Of a stretch of 64,000 bases of DNA, positions 9,801-18,246 are shown in pieces. The notes below the pieces were generated by a model. That model was not told the origin of the DNA and did no database searches. It saw only the letters and a list, made by a program, of their open reading frames with translations. The stretch is from Saprospiraceae bacterium (lineage in GTDB: Bacteria; Bacteroidota; Bacteroidia; Chitinophagales; Saprospiraceae), in contig JAJCYH010000015.1 of assembly GCA_029262995.1 (NCBI GenBank), positions 48,859-112,858 of the forward strand, read 5' to 3'. Numbering within the stretch: the first letter of the stretch is position 1; the number at the start of each line of letters is the position of its first letter. Position numbers and translations under genes: made by a program.

Positions 9801-9905
9801 AGCTTCGTTATTATCTGTAAGTACGAAACCTTTAATCGCAGTTTGCCCATTGGACACCCAACTAAGACAAAGTGCAAAGAGCATTAACAGAATTGATTTT
9901 TTCAT
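6849..9905 (-). CDS. susC: SusC/RagA family TonB-dependent outer-membrane transporter
   Basis: A 1018-residue outer-membrane transporter. A signal peptide (ending SNGQ) is followed by a carboxypeptidase-regulatory-like domain at about 22-100, a TonB-box region with DEIVVVGYG near 105-113, a plug domain with VDGLQVSGIDNINPED near 180-200 and GARAANGVIIITTK near 215-230, and then the beta-barrel to the C-terminus. It imports oligosaccharides using energy from the TonB complex. It is the first of three tightly packed genes (SusC, SusD, PKD protein) and follows the GH3 gene by 18 bp, so the GH3 gene is part of the same transcript. Confidence 0.95.
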   Translation of the reverse strand: MKKSILLMLFALCLSWVSNGQTAIKGFVLTDNNEAVIGANVYAKQIPGEVFVGTISSIDGSFELVMPSYTDTLIISSIGYTSVTIALNGQTDLSIVLYEESTQLDEIVVVGYGIQKKRVSTGSISKLTAENIKGYQVQNVQSALEGQVSGLIVNEGSGQPGSSKSILIRGISTNGDNTPLYVVDGLQVSGIDNINPEDVESIDVLKDAASAAIYGARAANGVIIITTKKGGDGIGKISYEGYMSTSKPWQLPNMLSADEYIGITREKFANGNQLSALNSLGFPNQGDVTPNTNWMDQIFGSGSIKSHRLTASANNSYMSFEYWDEEGVIGGEKSSYERYALRINSNKEINSLITLGQNLYINRVDNQGIGINDAFGTVIADAFAYDPITEVFNENKQYGFEQSAWVQKEYINPLSRLFLSDNDGHSDQIVGNVYADIKITDEIKFHSDFGMDYSWWKWRNFTPDYRFHSAFVNVSNDVSQGFGFGQTYQFENYLNYSKRIDEHNFDVVLGTSYRENQFEQAGGSSSFIPDEVKFNDNWQNIDAGQDSTDLAFGSIGVDYKLISYYGRLLYNYDSKYLFTATLRRDGSSNFGQANRFGIFPSFSVGWVMSDEDFFNLGSVSFLKLRASWGVNGNDRIQPLAFASTIENVFTYPFGQEQTLNTGASLATPPNPNIRWEESVQIDLGVEFRLWNDKLTGELDVYKKNTKDLLMAQVIPGYIGATNNPISNLGEIENKGIELGLTFKHSIGDFRFRSSINYTTFKNTVVSVAGDSGFINGWSWPVRNTSITRMTEGFPVAHFVGYQTDGIFQSKEEVFSYINNEGDVYQPKADAGDLRFVDANGDGQINSDDITNIGNPWPDHIIGLSLGFDYKGFDFSAVFSTQIGHDIFRAYERSDITYSNYQRFWLDRWTPENPGNEIPRLVSNDPNNNQRPSDFYVEDGTFLRLRNLQIGYNLPDRLLDKINLTGLRVYLSGNNLFTVTNYNGFDPEIGSGNWILDTGIDKGFYPSNKTIGFGLKVTM

Positions 9906-9923
9906 AATTATTCTTGAGGTTTA

Positions 9924-12218
9924 CTAATTTTTAAATTGAAATTCTATTTTTTTGCAATCTTCTGAATTTGTTCCGATGAACAATTCAAAATTTCCAGATT
10001 CTGTTTCCCATTTGTTGTTGATGGTATAAAAGGAAAGCATCTCTTCAGTTATTTCAAATTCAATATCTTTTGATTCCTGTGGTTTGAAAAATACTTTTTT
10101 AAACGATTTCAATTCTTTTAATGGTCTAGAAATACTTCCAACAACATCATGAATGTATAGTTGAATTACTTCATCACCAGGAATATCACTTGTATTTTTG
10201 ACAGTAATTTTTGCAATTATGGATTCTCCTTCGTTCATAGTTGGGTTACTCAATGAAATTTCAGAATACTCAAATTCACTATAACTTAGGCCATAACCGA
10301 ATGGGAATAAGGGTTTATTGCTAATATCCGTATAATGCGACCAAAATACCTCTGGTTTAGCGCCTCCTCTCCCAGTTGGTTTTTGAGAATAGTATAATGG
10401 CAATTGACCTTCATTTTGCGGAAAGCAAACAGGCAGTTTGCCAGATGGGTTATATTTACCAAAGATAATGTCAGCAATAGCATTGCCAGATTCTGACCCT
10501 AAGTGCCATGTTTCCAAAATTGTTGATGCATTGTTTTCAAATTCCGTTAGGACCAAGGGTCTTCCATTCATTAGAACAACAATAACATTATCATTTACCT
10601 TTTTAACCGCATCAAAAAGTTGTAATTGAGCTTGTGACAATGTTAATTCGGTTTGGCTACGTCCTTCTCCGGTTTGATAACAATCCTCTCCTAGTGTTAA
10701 TATCACGACATCAGAGTTTTTTGCTACTCTTACAGCATTGTCAATATCATCAACGCTTGTTTTATTTATAGTCATTTCTGCATGAAAAGCCCTTTGACCA
10801 ATTGAATGATCTGTGCCTTTTGCATAGGATAGTTTAGTATTTGCTGATATTTGATTTTCAATTCCTTCATATAGCGAAACTGCTGAGTTTGCTATAGCTT
10901 GAGCGCGCCAGTTTCCCAATGGAACATCCTTATCTTTTGCAAATGGACCGATTAGTGCAATTGATCTGATGTCTGTTGCCAAGGGCAGTAATTTTTTCTC
11001 ATTTTTGAGTAGAACTATAGATTTTCTAGCTACATCACGAGCAACACCTAAGTTTTCATTGGATAAGGTTAATAGCTTTTCTCTATCCTCATTGCAATAT
11101 TTATAAGGATCATCCATTATTCCTAATGCATATTTTACACGAAGTATTCTTCTTACGGATTCATCTATCTGTTCCAATTTTATTAAATTATTTGATAAAA
11201 GAGAATCCAAAGAATTTTCATAACAGTAACCTTCCATGTCCATATCACTTCCTGCTGAAAATGCCAATAGTGATGCTTGATATTTATTTTCTGCAACGCC
11301 ATGATTTATCAGTTCTGCAATTGAGCCCCAATCGGAAATTACAAAACCTTCGAATCCCCAATCTTCTTTTAAGATCTCTTTTTGAAGATGTTTATCGGCT
11401 GTTGCAGGTACCCCTCCAATTTCATTAAATGAATTCATAACTGTGGCAACTCCTGCATCTACACAAGCTTTAAATGGGGGTAAAACAACGTTTTGCAAGG
11501 TATGATAACTGATGTCGGCTGAATTATAATCTCGTCCAGCTTCAGCAAATCCATAGGCCGCAAAATGTTTAGCACAGGCAGCAATTGTGTTATTTGCGGA
11601 TAGGTCCTTACCTTGAAAGCCGTTCACTCTAGCTTGTGAAATAACACTGCATAAATAAGTATCTTCTCCGCAGCCTTCCATAATTCTTCCCCATCGTGCA
11701 TCTCGGGATATATCTACCATGGGGGCAAAAGTCCAATGTAGCCCTGCTGCAGCTGATTCAATGGCAGAAATTCGTGAAGAGGCCTCCACCGCTTCCAGAT
11801 CCCAGCTAGCGGTTTCTGCAAGAGGTACTGGAAACATGGTTTTATAACCATGAATTACATCATAGCCAAATAATAAAGGAATTCCTAATCGGCTATTTTC
11901 AACAACAAGCGTTTGTGCTTCTCTTGTATCCTCGACAGAAACAACATTTAACATTGATCCTACGAGGCCTTTTTTCAATCTGTTATGTTTGATCTGCGTG
12001 AAAGAATCCTTTTGACCTGGGCCTGTTAACTGTTCATAGCCTGAATACTGAACCAATTGGCCAATTTTTTCTTCAAGCGTCATGTCATCAATTAGGAAGG
12101 TAATTTTTTCTTCAATTGAAGATGTATCTACAGGGTCATGATGATAACATGATGCATAGATCCCAAGCATCAAACCAAAGAAAATATTAAATCTTAACTG
12201 TTTTGCAAAATCTTTCAT
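9924..12218 (-). CDS. GH3 beta-glucosidase lipoprotein (BglX-like)
   Basis: A 764-residue glycoside hydrolase family 3 enzyme with a lipoprotein-type signal (YASC at about 22-25). Domains in order are the GH3 N-terminal TIM barrel (about 60-370), GH3 C-terminal alpha/beta domain (about 400-620) and a fibronectin-III-like domain (about 670-755). The catalytic nucleophile is the Asp of VISDWG, and the KHFAAYG and GRIMEGCGED stretches line the active site as in BglX. It would release glucose from beta-linked oligosaccharides made by the GH16 enzyme. It is the first gene of the GH3-susC-susD-PKD operon. A direct-repeat motif and a hairpin lie in its 140-bp upstream gap. Confidence 0.93.
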   Translation of the reverse strand: MKDFAKQLRFNIFFGLMLGIYASCYHHDPVDTSSIEEKITFLIDDMTLEEKIGQLVQYSGYEQLTGPGQKDSFTQIKHNRLKKGLVGSMLNVVSVEDTREAQTLVVENSRLGIPLLFGYDVIHGYKTMFPVPLAETASWDLEAVEASSRISAIESAAAGLHWTFAPMVDISRDARWGRIMEGCGEDTYLCSVISQARVNGFQGKDLSANNTIAACAKHFAAYGFAEAGRDYNSADISYHTLQNVVLPPFKACVDAGVATVMNSFNEIGGVPATADKHLQKEILKEDWGFEGFVISDWGSIAELINHGVAENKYQASLLAFSAGSDMDMEGYCYENSLDSLLSNNLIKLEQIDESVRRILRVKYALGIMDDPYKYCNEDREKLLTLSNENLGVARDVARKSIVLLKNEKKLLPLATDIRSIALIGPFAKDKDVPLGNWRAQAIANSAVSLYEGIENQISANTKLSYAKGTDHSIGQRAFHAEMTINKTSVDDIDNAVRVAKNSDVVILTLGEDCYQTGEGRSQTELTLSQAQLQLFDAVKKVNDNVIVVLMNGRPLVLTEFENNASTILETWHLGSESGNAIADIIFGKYNPSGKLPVCFPQNEGQLPLYYSQKPTGRGGAKPEVFWSHYTDISNKPLFPFGYGLSYSEFEYSEISLSNPTMNEGESIIAKITVKNTSDIPGDEVIQLYIHDVVGSISRPLKELKSFKKVFFKPQESKDIEFEITEEMLSFYTINNKWETESGNFELFIGTNSEDCKKIEFQFKN

Positions 12219-12236
12219 AAGGAATGTTAATACATG

Positions 12237-12258
12237 TACTTGAAAAGTTCTTCAAGTA
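12237..12258. promoter_or_regulatory. Inverted repeat in the leader of the GH3-susCD operon
   Basis: TACTTGAA, 6-base loop, TTCAAGTA: a perfect 8-bp inverted repeat 19 bp upstream of the GH3 start codon. It could be an operator or form a hairpin near the translation start. No function is proven. Confidence 0.4.
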
Positions 12259-12310
12259 GCAGCAATGGCGTCAAAATAAATTTAATCGTCGTAAAAAATT
12301 CAATTTTACC

Positions 12311-12330
12311 ACTGGACAAACATTGGACAT
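12311..12330 (-). promoter_or_regulatory. Direct-repeat operator candidate of the glycan operon (site 1)
   Basis: On the minus strand this 20-bp site contains two TGTCC boxes exactly 11 bp apart, ending in TTGTCCAGT. It lies about 95 bp upstream of the GH3 gene. A site matching 15 of 20 positions is found upstream of the regulator gene at 15416-15435. The 11-bp period puts both boxes on one face of the helix, as for a dimeric activator. That the adjacent regulator binds here is an inference. Confidence 0.5.
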
Positions 12331-12357
12331 GCTTGTATTTGGTTGATCTTCAATCAA

Positions 12358-15354
12358 TTAGCTTAGGCTAATTATGTAATGATTGAGATCAACGTTCTTG
12401 GAAAAGCCTAGTTTCTTCTTAATTCTGTACTTGCTTTTTTCTATTGCACTAAGTGAAATATTCTGGATAGATGCTATTTCACTGTTGCTCATTCCCAGTT
12501 TGATCAATGTACACACACGCAATTCTGTAGTACTAAGAACAGGGTGAAGTTCAATCAGTTTTTGAGTAAATTTCTGATGCACATTGTCAAAATTAATTTG
12601 AAATAGCTCCCAATAATCCTCTGATTCAAGCTCTGTGTTAATTCTTCTGATCAATGATTTAATTTCACCGCTTTCTTTTACCCCAACGTTTTTGTTTTTA
12701 AGACTTAGATCGTTTAATTTTTTCTTTATGGAAGTCAAGGACTTATTTTTATGTGCAGATTGTAGAAGTGCTGCAGATAATTCAGAACTCTTCTTTTCCA
12801 CCATTTCACCTAAATTCTTATTTGTCAGAATAAGAATTTCTTGCTCCATAGCCATCAATTCTTCTTTATGAAGTTGCTTCTTTTTGTTGATTTGATACAG
12901 ATAAAACGTAATAATGAATAGCAAAATGACTAATGCAACAATGGCTTTGAACCAGTCGCTTTGCCAAAAAGGTGTTAATATTTCAATCGAAATATGCTTA
13001 CTTGTATTTGATTCTTCAGTAACTAGATTACTATTAGAGATTAGTTCAAATGTATAGTTACCCGGTTTCAAATCTGAGTATGTTACACTTTTAGTATTGG
13101 CATCGATACTTTTCCATTTGTCATCTATTTCTACAATTCTATATTTGAATTTTTGACTGTTGGGATAAGTGAAATCTAAAGCTGTAAAATAGATACTGAA
13201 ATTATCATCGTGTCTTAATTTAATTGTTGGAGAATTATTAAGGTTGATTCCTTTGTAGTTTAGTTTTAATTCTTCATCATATATAATTGAACGTCCCTGC
13301 ACTCTAAAGTCCAAAAAGACCAATGGTGCGTTACTGGTGTAGGGTGTTATTTCGCTGGGATCAAAAGCAGTTACGCCATTAATACTTCCAAAATACATTC
13401 TCCCCTTGCTGTCCTTAAAAGATGATCCAGCATTAAATTGACTTGAAAGTAGACCATCGTCTTTATAATAATTGGTTATACTTTCATTTATAGGGTTTAG
13501 AACTGATATGCCCTTATTAGTGCTTATCCACAAATATCCATTGTCATCTTGTTCTATTGAGTTTATTACACGTGAAGGAAATCCTTTTTTTATACCAAAA
13601 TGTACAAATTCACCTTTTACCTCATCTAACTTGTGAAGCCCCCCACCTTCAGTTCCTATCCAGATGTTATTATTGGAATCTTCAAACAAGCATCTAATGG
13701 AATTGGACCTCAACCCTTTATTGCGTTTTGAATCAAAGGAAAAATTTATAAAAGATTCAGTTGTCATATCAAATAGATCAAGGCCTCCAAACTCAGTTCC
13801 TACCCACAGTCTTTCTTTGCTGTCAATCAATAAGCATTGTACATTCAGGTCTGAAATTGAATTGGTACTATCAATACTTGGCAAATAATGTTTGAATGTT
13901 TCTAATTTAGGATTAAAATGATTAAGACCTCCACCTAGAGTTCCTATCCATATCCCACCTTCTTTATCTTTTTGAAGTGACCATACATTATTTATATATA
14001 AACTATTACTATCTAGTTCATCTTTAGTATAACATTTATATGCATTTCTTTGTCTGTCAAAATATATTAAACCATCAGAGAAAGAACCTAGCCACAAATT
14101 TCCTTGGTCATCGCTTAGTTGACATGTAATAATATTCGAACATAAATTAGAATTATTTTTTTTAAAAGTAAAAACAGGGCTCAATTTGTAATCAAAAAAA
14201 GAAAGGCCACCACCATCCATTCCGATCCATAAACCGACACTATCCCCTCCAATGCTAAGAACAGAGTTGTGTCCAACAGATTGATTGAAGCTTAAATCAT
14301 TTTGGAAAGTTAAAAATTTAGCTTTTGCTGGCTTGTGGACATTGATGCCACCGTTAAATGTTCCAATCCAAATATTCTTGCGACTGTCAGTATAAATATC
14401 ATATAAGGCATTAGTATTAATTCCAGTATTCTTGGTTCGAGTAACCGTTATACTATGAAAGCTTTTTCCTCTGTCATTGCTTATTAATAATCCATCCCCG
14501 TCAGTACTAATGATCATATTTTCATTATGATCCATTTCAATATCCCGAATCAAAATCTTTTCCTTAATCAAATAACCATGATCTTTAGTGCTGTGGACAT
14601 AGTAAATTAAACCATTCCCTTCTATTCCAATTAAAAGGGTATCATTAAGGAAATAAAGAGTCTTTCTAAATGAATTAATGTTTACATTCTTTAATTCGGT
14701 ATCATCTATAGCTATAAGTTCTTGCTTTTCTATGTCATATTTATGAATTATACTCCCAGAAGTCCCCATCCAGATATTGCCATAGGAATCTTCAGCAAAT
14801 GAAGTACAATCTGGGCTGTGTAAAATCTCAAGACTATTCTCAGAATAGATATGATAATGTTTTATGTTATTAGTGGAATCTATTCTAATAACACCATCGC
14901 CCATTGTTCCGATCCAAATATTCATTTTTGTATCCACAAATAATGAAGAGATTTTAAGTTGGTCCCATTGAAAAGAACTTACTGGAGAGAAGGGATTTAT
15001 TTCAATACTATGGCTTTCCGTTGAATAAACAGCAACACCACCAATACTCATACCAATAAAAATCTTGTTTTCTAAACAAGCCAATGCAGATATATTATTG
15101 GTTGATATATTTACGCCTTCGATATCGATAAGCTTAAACTCGGAGCCATCAAATCTATTCAGTCCATCTCTCGTTCCAAACCACATATATCCCTCTGAAT
15201 CTTCAACAATACTGTAAATGGTGTTATTGGATAAGCCTTGTTCTATTGTTAAGTGGTCAAATGTAATTTCTTGCCCATAGCTAATAGTGAAGTGAATTAG
15301 TAATAATAGAACTAATGTACTTGCTTGGAAAATATGTTTTAAAGATTTATACAT
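12358..15354 (-). CDS. Membrane propeller regulator with LuxR-type DNA-binding domain
   Basis: A 998-residue one-polypeptide sensor and regulator. After a signal peptide (to about residue 27) come many two-component-regulator propeller repeats of the form [ED]D..G..W[IF]GT..GG[IL] up to about residue 650, then a Y_Y_Y (triple-tyrosine) domain at about 720-785 with FKYRIVEIDDKW. A membrane helix follows (KAIVALVILLFIITFYLY near 800-818), then a coiled coil and a C-terminal LuxR/GerE helix-turn-helix with STTELRVCTLIKLGMSNSEI. There is no histidine-kinase or receiver domain, so this is not a classical hybrid system; it would pass the periplasmic ligand signal directly to DNA. It lies upstream of the GH3-susCD operon in the same direction and probably activates it. 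Confidence 0.85.
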   Translation of the reverse strand: MYKSLKHIFQASTLVLLLLIHFTISYGQEITFDHLTIEQGLSNNTIYSIVEDSEGYMWFGTRDGLNRFDGSEFKLIDIEGVNISTNNISALACLENKIFIGMSIGGVAVYSTESHSIEINPFSPVSSFQWDQLKISSLFVDTKMNIWIGTMGDGVIRIDSTNNIKHYHIYSENSLEILHSPDCTSFAEDSYGNIWMGTSGSIIHKYDIEKQELIAIDDTELKNVNINSFRKTLYFLNDTLLIGIEGNGLIYYVHSTKDHGYLIKEKILIRDIEMDHNENMIISTDGDGLLISNDRGKSFHSITVTRTKNTGINTNALYDIYTDSRKNIWIGTFNGGINVHKPAKAKFLTFQNDLSFNQSVGHNSVLSIGGDSVGLWIGMDGGGLSFFDYKLSPVFTFKKNNSNLCSNIITCQLSDDQGNLWLGSFSDGLIYFDRQRNAYKCYTKDELDSNSLYINNVWSLQKDKEGGIWIGTLGGGLNHFNPKLETFKHYLPSIDSTNSISDLNVQCLLIDSKERLWVGTEFGGLDLFDMTTESFINFSFDSKRNKGLRSNSIRCLFEDSNNNIWIGTEGGGLHKLDEVKGEFVHFGIKKGFPSRVINSIEQDDNGYLWISTNKGISVLNPINESITNYYKDDGLLSSQFNAGSSFKDSKGRMYFGSINGVTAFDPSEITPYTSNAPLVFLDFRVQGRSIIYDEELKLNYKGINLNNSPTIKLRHDDNFSIYFTALDFTYPNSQKFKYRIVEIDDKWKSIDANTKSVTYSDLKPGNYTFELISNSNLVTEESNTSKHISIEILTPFWQSDWFKAIVALVILLFIITFYLYQINKKKQLHKEELMAMEQEILILTNKNLGEMVEKKSSELSAALLQSAHKNKSLTSIKKKLNDLSLKNKNVGVKESGEIKSLIRRINTELESEDYWELFQINFDNVHQKFTQKLIELHPVLSTTELRVCTLIKLGMSNSEIASIQNISLSAIEKSKYRIKKKLGFSKNVDLNHYIISLS

Positions 15355-15942
15355 CTAAATGTTAGTCAACAAAAATGTAGCTGTCAATTTTTTCAATATA
15401 AGCCAAACTTAAACAATGTCCTACTATTGTCCAGTCATTAATAGGGTGACTAAGGTTTAAATATTTGCTTTATTAATAAACAGATGAATTTGAAATCAAT
15501 TTTGATGGCATTTATTTTTTGCGCCATTCACTATGGACTATTGCTATAATTGTCCCTTATTGGTCCTAAAACTATTCTTAAAGATTTTTTAGCAGGAGAA
15601 TAGATTCATTGTTATATGATTTAATCAAAATCAAGATAATCTTAAGCTAAACCTAAGTAGATATATAACCCTCATTTCATGGTTTTCTTTTTCTAAGACT
15701 ATTTTTACAAAATGTATAATAATTACTGTAACTTACGTTGTCCAACTTATTAAATTATATTAAGGATTAGCTTTTAGTTCTAATATTTTTTAGCATGATG
15801 ACTTTATTTTTAAAAGAAAGTCATTAGAAACCAATTTCCAGAAGTACGTATTTGTGTTGATATTATAATGGCTTTATAGTTTTAATATACTTTAAGTCAA
15901 TTATGCTATATATTCTTTTAACGCTTAACTAAATATTAAACC
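15355..15942. other. 588-bp intergenic region between regulator and mddA
   Basis: No open frame of useful length. It holds operator candidate site 2, a weaker third copy at 15550-15567 (TGTCC then GGTCC, again 11 bp apart) and a single TTGTCCA near 15738. It must also hold the promoters of the two divergent genes, but no TAnnTTTG box stands out. Confidence 0.5.
15416..15435 (+). promoter_or_regulatory. Direct-repeat operator candidate upstream of the regulator gene (site 2)
   Basis: Two TGTCC boxes 11 bp apart, ending in TTGTCCAGT, 62 bp upstream of the regulator start. It matches site 1 (minus strand at 12311-12330) at 15 of 20 positions including both boxes and the flanking CAGT. Its orientation points away from the regulator gene. 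It may serve autoregulation. Confidence 0.5.
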
Positions 15943-16680
15943 ATGAAAGCTATTGTTTTTGTTTTCGGCATAATTTCATATGCTGTCTTCTTGATTGCAT
16001 TCCTTTATGCAATTGCATTTGTTGGTAATCTATACGTACCTAAAACGATTGACAGTGGAGGAGGCGATTTTTCCGTTACAGCATTAATTGTCAATAGTCT
16101 ACTGCTTGGCTTATTTGCCATACAACACACTATAATGGCAAGACCTGCTTTTAAGAAGTCCTGGACAAAAATTGTTGGTATTGCTTCGGAAAGAAGTTTT
16201 TACGTTCTTTTTTCTAGTCTAATTCTTATTTTATTGTATTGGCAATGGATGCCTATGACGGCCACGGTATGGAGTGTTGAAGGTACGGGTGCATTAATTT
16301 TAACTATATTATTTTGGTTGGGATGGGCTATTGTTTTTTTATCGACATTTATGATCAACCATTTTCATTTGTTTGGTTTGACACAAATTTATGACAACCT
16401 CGTAAATCGCGAACAAACAAAACTTATTTTTAGAAAGCACTATTTCTATACAATGGTGAGGCATCCTATTATGCTAGGGTTTATCATTGCGTTTTGGGCG
16501 ACACCACATATGACTTTAGGTCATTTGCTTTTTGCCGTGATGACTACGGGTTATATTTTTATTGGTGTTCATTACTTTGAAGAAAAGGATCTTATCGATG
16601 AGATCGGTGAGGGCTATATAGAATATCAGAAGGAAGTACCTATGTTGATACCTTTTACCAAAGGGAAACCCAAGCCTTAG
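15943..16680 (+). CDS. mddA: Methanethiol S-methyltransferase-like integral membrane protein
   Basis: A 245-residue protein with about five membrane segments from the N-terminus on. The C-terminal half carries the isoprenylcysteine-methyltransferase/NnrU-type motif: RHPIMLGFIIAFWATPHMT near 173-191, then GYIFIGVHYFEEKDL near 205-220. The RHP...FWATP and EE-D-L pattern is that of MddA, which methylates methanethiol to dimethyl sulfide with S-adenosylmethionine. It stands alone, with long gaps on both sides. An alternative is another NnrU-family methyltransferase; the FWATP stretch favours MddA. Confidence 0.75.
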   Translation: MKAIVFVFGIISYAVFLIAFLYAIAFVGNLYVPKTIDSGGGDFSVTALIVNSLLLGLFAIQHTIMARPAFKKSWTKIVGIASERSFYVLFSSLILILLYWQWMPMTATVWSVEGTGALILTILFWLGWAIVFLSTFMINHFHLFGLTQIYDNLVNREQTKLIFRKHYFYTMVRHPIMLGFIIAFWATPHMTLGHLLFAVMTTGYIFIGVHYFEEKDLIDEIGEGYIEYQKEVPMLIPFTKGKPKP

Positions 16681-16710
16681 AAGTATTGTCGACTTCTAAG
16701 TAAACCAAGA

Positions 16711-16753
16711 AGTACTTCCCACCTTCGTTAAACTAAGGCGGGAAGTACTCTCT
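16711..16753. repeat. Hairpin repeat, copy 1 (left of the Fic gene)
   Basis: AGTACTTCCC and its complement GGGAAGTACT frame a loop that itself has CCTT/AAGG pairing. The part from 16719 to 16753 matches 18191-18225 at 28 of 35 positions. The two copies bracket the Fic gene. The hairpin may also end mddA transcription. Confidence 0.6.
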
Positions 16754-16903
16754 AGGGTATAAATAAAAACCTCCCCCTAAGTATTTGCTATTTCATTTTT
16801 ATCCTCTATTTCGAACAAAAATAACATGTATAGAAAAATGAGTTATCTTTACACGTAATGAAAACGTGTATAAATTTGTTAAATCTCTTTACATTACTCT
16901 ATT

Positions 16904-17968
16904 ATGACTAAATGGAGATTAAAACCACTTCCTATAGATAAAGAACTTTAAACTAAGAAAGTTTTAAAAAGATTGCCAAAAGCTCATGCTGCATTAGCAG
17001 AACTTAAGGGAATTGCACAAACAATACCAAATCAAAACATTCTCATCAATACATTAGCACTTCAAGAGGCAAAAGATAGTTCTGAAATAGAAAATGTCAT
17101 CACAACTCATGACGAGCTCTACAAATCTGAACTAAACCTTATTTCTTCAATAGAGTCAAATGAAGTACAAAATTATATAGAAGCTTTAAAATATGGCTAC
17201 GAACTAGTAAAACAAAAAAATCTTTTGACAAATAATGCAATTGTTAAAATTCAATCAAGAATTGAAAAAAATAAAGCAGGTTTTAGAAAAGTTCCAGGTA
17301 CCGTATTGAAAAACTCAACAACTAGTGAAGTTGTTTATACGCCACCACAAGATCATAAAGATATATTGCATCTCATGAAAAACCTTGAATCATTTATAAA
17401 TGATGATGCAATTTCAGATTTAGATCCGATCGTAAAAATGGCAGTGATTCACCTACAATTTGAAAGTATTCATCCATTCTATGATGGAAATGGTAGAACA
17501 GGAAGAATCATAAATATTTTGTATCTGATAAATCAAAAGTTATTGAATCTTCCAATACTTTATTTGAGTAATTATATCATTAAAAATAAAGTAAAATACT
17601 ATGAGTTGTTACAAATGGTAAGGAGAGAAAATAAGTGGGAAGAATGGATAATATATATAATCGATTCAGTAGAAAAAACATCTATTGACACAATAGAGCT
17701 AATAGGACAAATTAAGATACTAATGCAAAACTCAAAAATTGAGTTGAGAACTAGATATAAATTTTATAGCCAAGATTTACTGAATAACTTATATAAACAT
17801 CCTTATTCAAAAATTGAATTTTTAGTTAGGGATTTACGAGTGAGTAGATTAACTGCAGCTAACTATTTAAATCACCTAGCTAAAGATGGAATACTCAAAA
17901 AAGAAAAATTAGGTAAATCGAATTATTATATAAACGAGAAACTTTTTGATTTACTAAAGAAGAGATAA
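16904..17968 (+). pseudogene. Fic family AMPylase-type protein with in-frame stop at codon 16
   Basis: From ATG 16904 the frame reads MTKWRLKPLPIDKEL, then TAA at 16949-16951, then TKKVLKRLPKAHAAL and on without a break to 17968, 355 codons in all. The first 15 residues match the usual start of this Fic subfamily, so the TAA looks like a nonsense change within one gene. A shorter product could start at TTG 16973. The protein has the inhibitory helix motif SSEIEN (S/T-xxx-E-G/N form, about residues 59-64 from the ATG), the catalytic HPFYDGNGRTGR (about 190-201) and a C-terminal winged helix. Fic proteins transfer AMP to target proteins; the N-terminal inhibitory helix marks class II. The core would remain intact if translation began at the TTG, so it may be only partly disabled. 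Confidence 0.75.
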
Positions 17969-18190
17969 CTGAGGATAATAATGAATGGTAAAAAAATTAC
18001 CCTTTAGTATTTACTTTGAATTTCTCAACCCTTATTGACTACTTGCAGGACTTGTGAGTTAAAAAAGTAGACCACCAGATTGACTATGCCTTCGGATTAC
18101 CTCTTGAAAGAATTTTGACTTGATGACAAGCAGGGCTACCCACTACACCTAAATGTGCTTATGGTTACTAAGTAATCCTAAATGAACGGC

Positions 18191-18225
18191 CCTCTTCCGT
18201 TATACTCCGGCGGGAAATACTCTCT
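18191..18225. repeat. Dispersed repeat, copy 2 (right of the Fic gene)
   Basis: Matches 16719-16753 at 28 of 35 positions in the same orientation, with the shared core GGCGGGAA then TACTCTCT. This copy lacks most of the outer left arm and so forms a poorer hairpin. Confidence 0.55.
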
Positions 18226-18246
18226 TGTGGAATAGCAAGTGTGCAA

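Noticed and set aside
12358..15354. Classical hybrid two-component system
   Set aside because: No histidine-kinase H-box, ATPase or receiver domain is present between the membrane helix and the LuxR domain.
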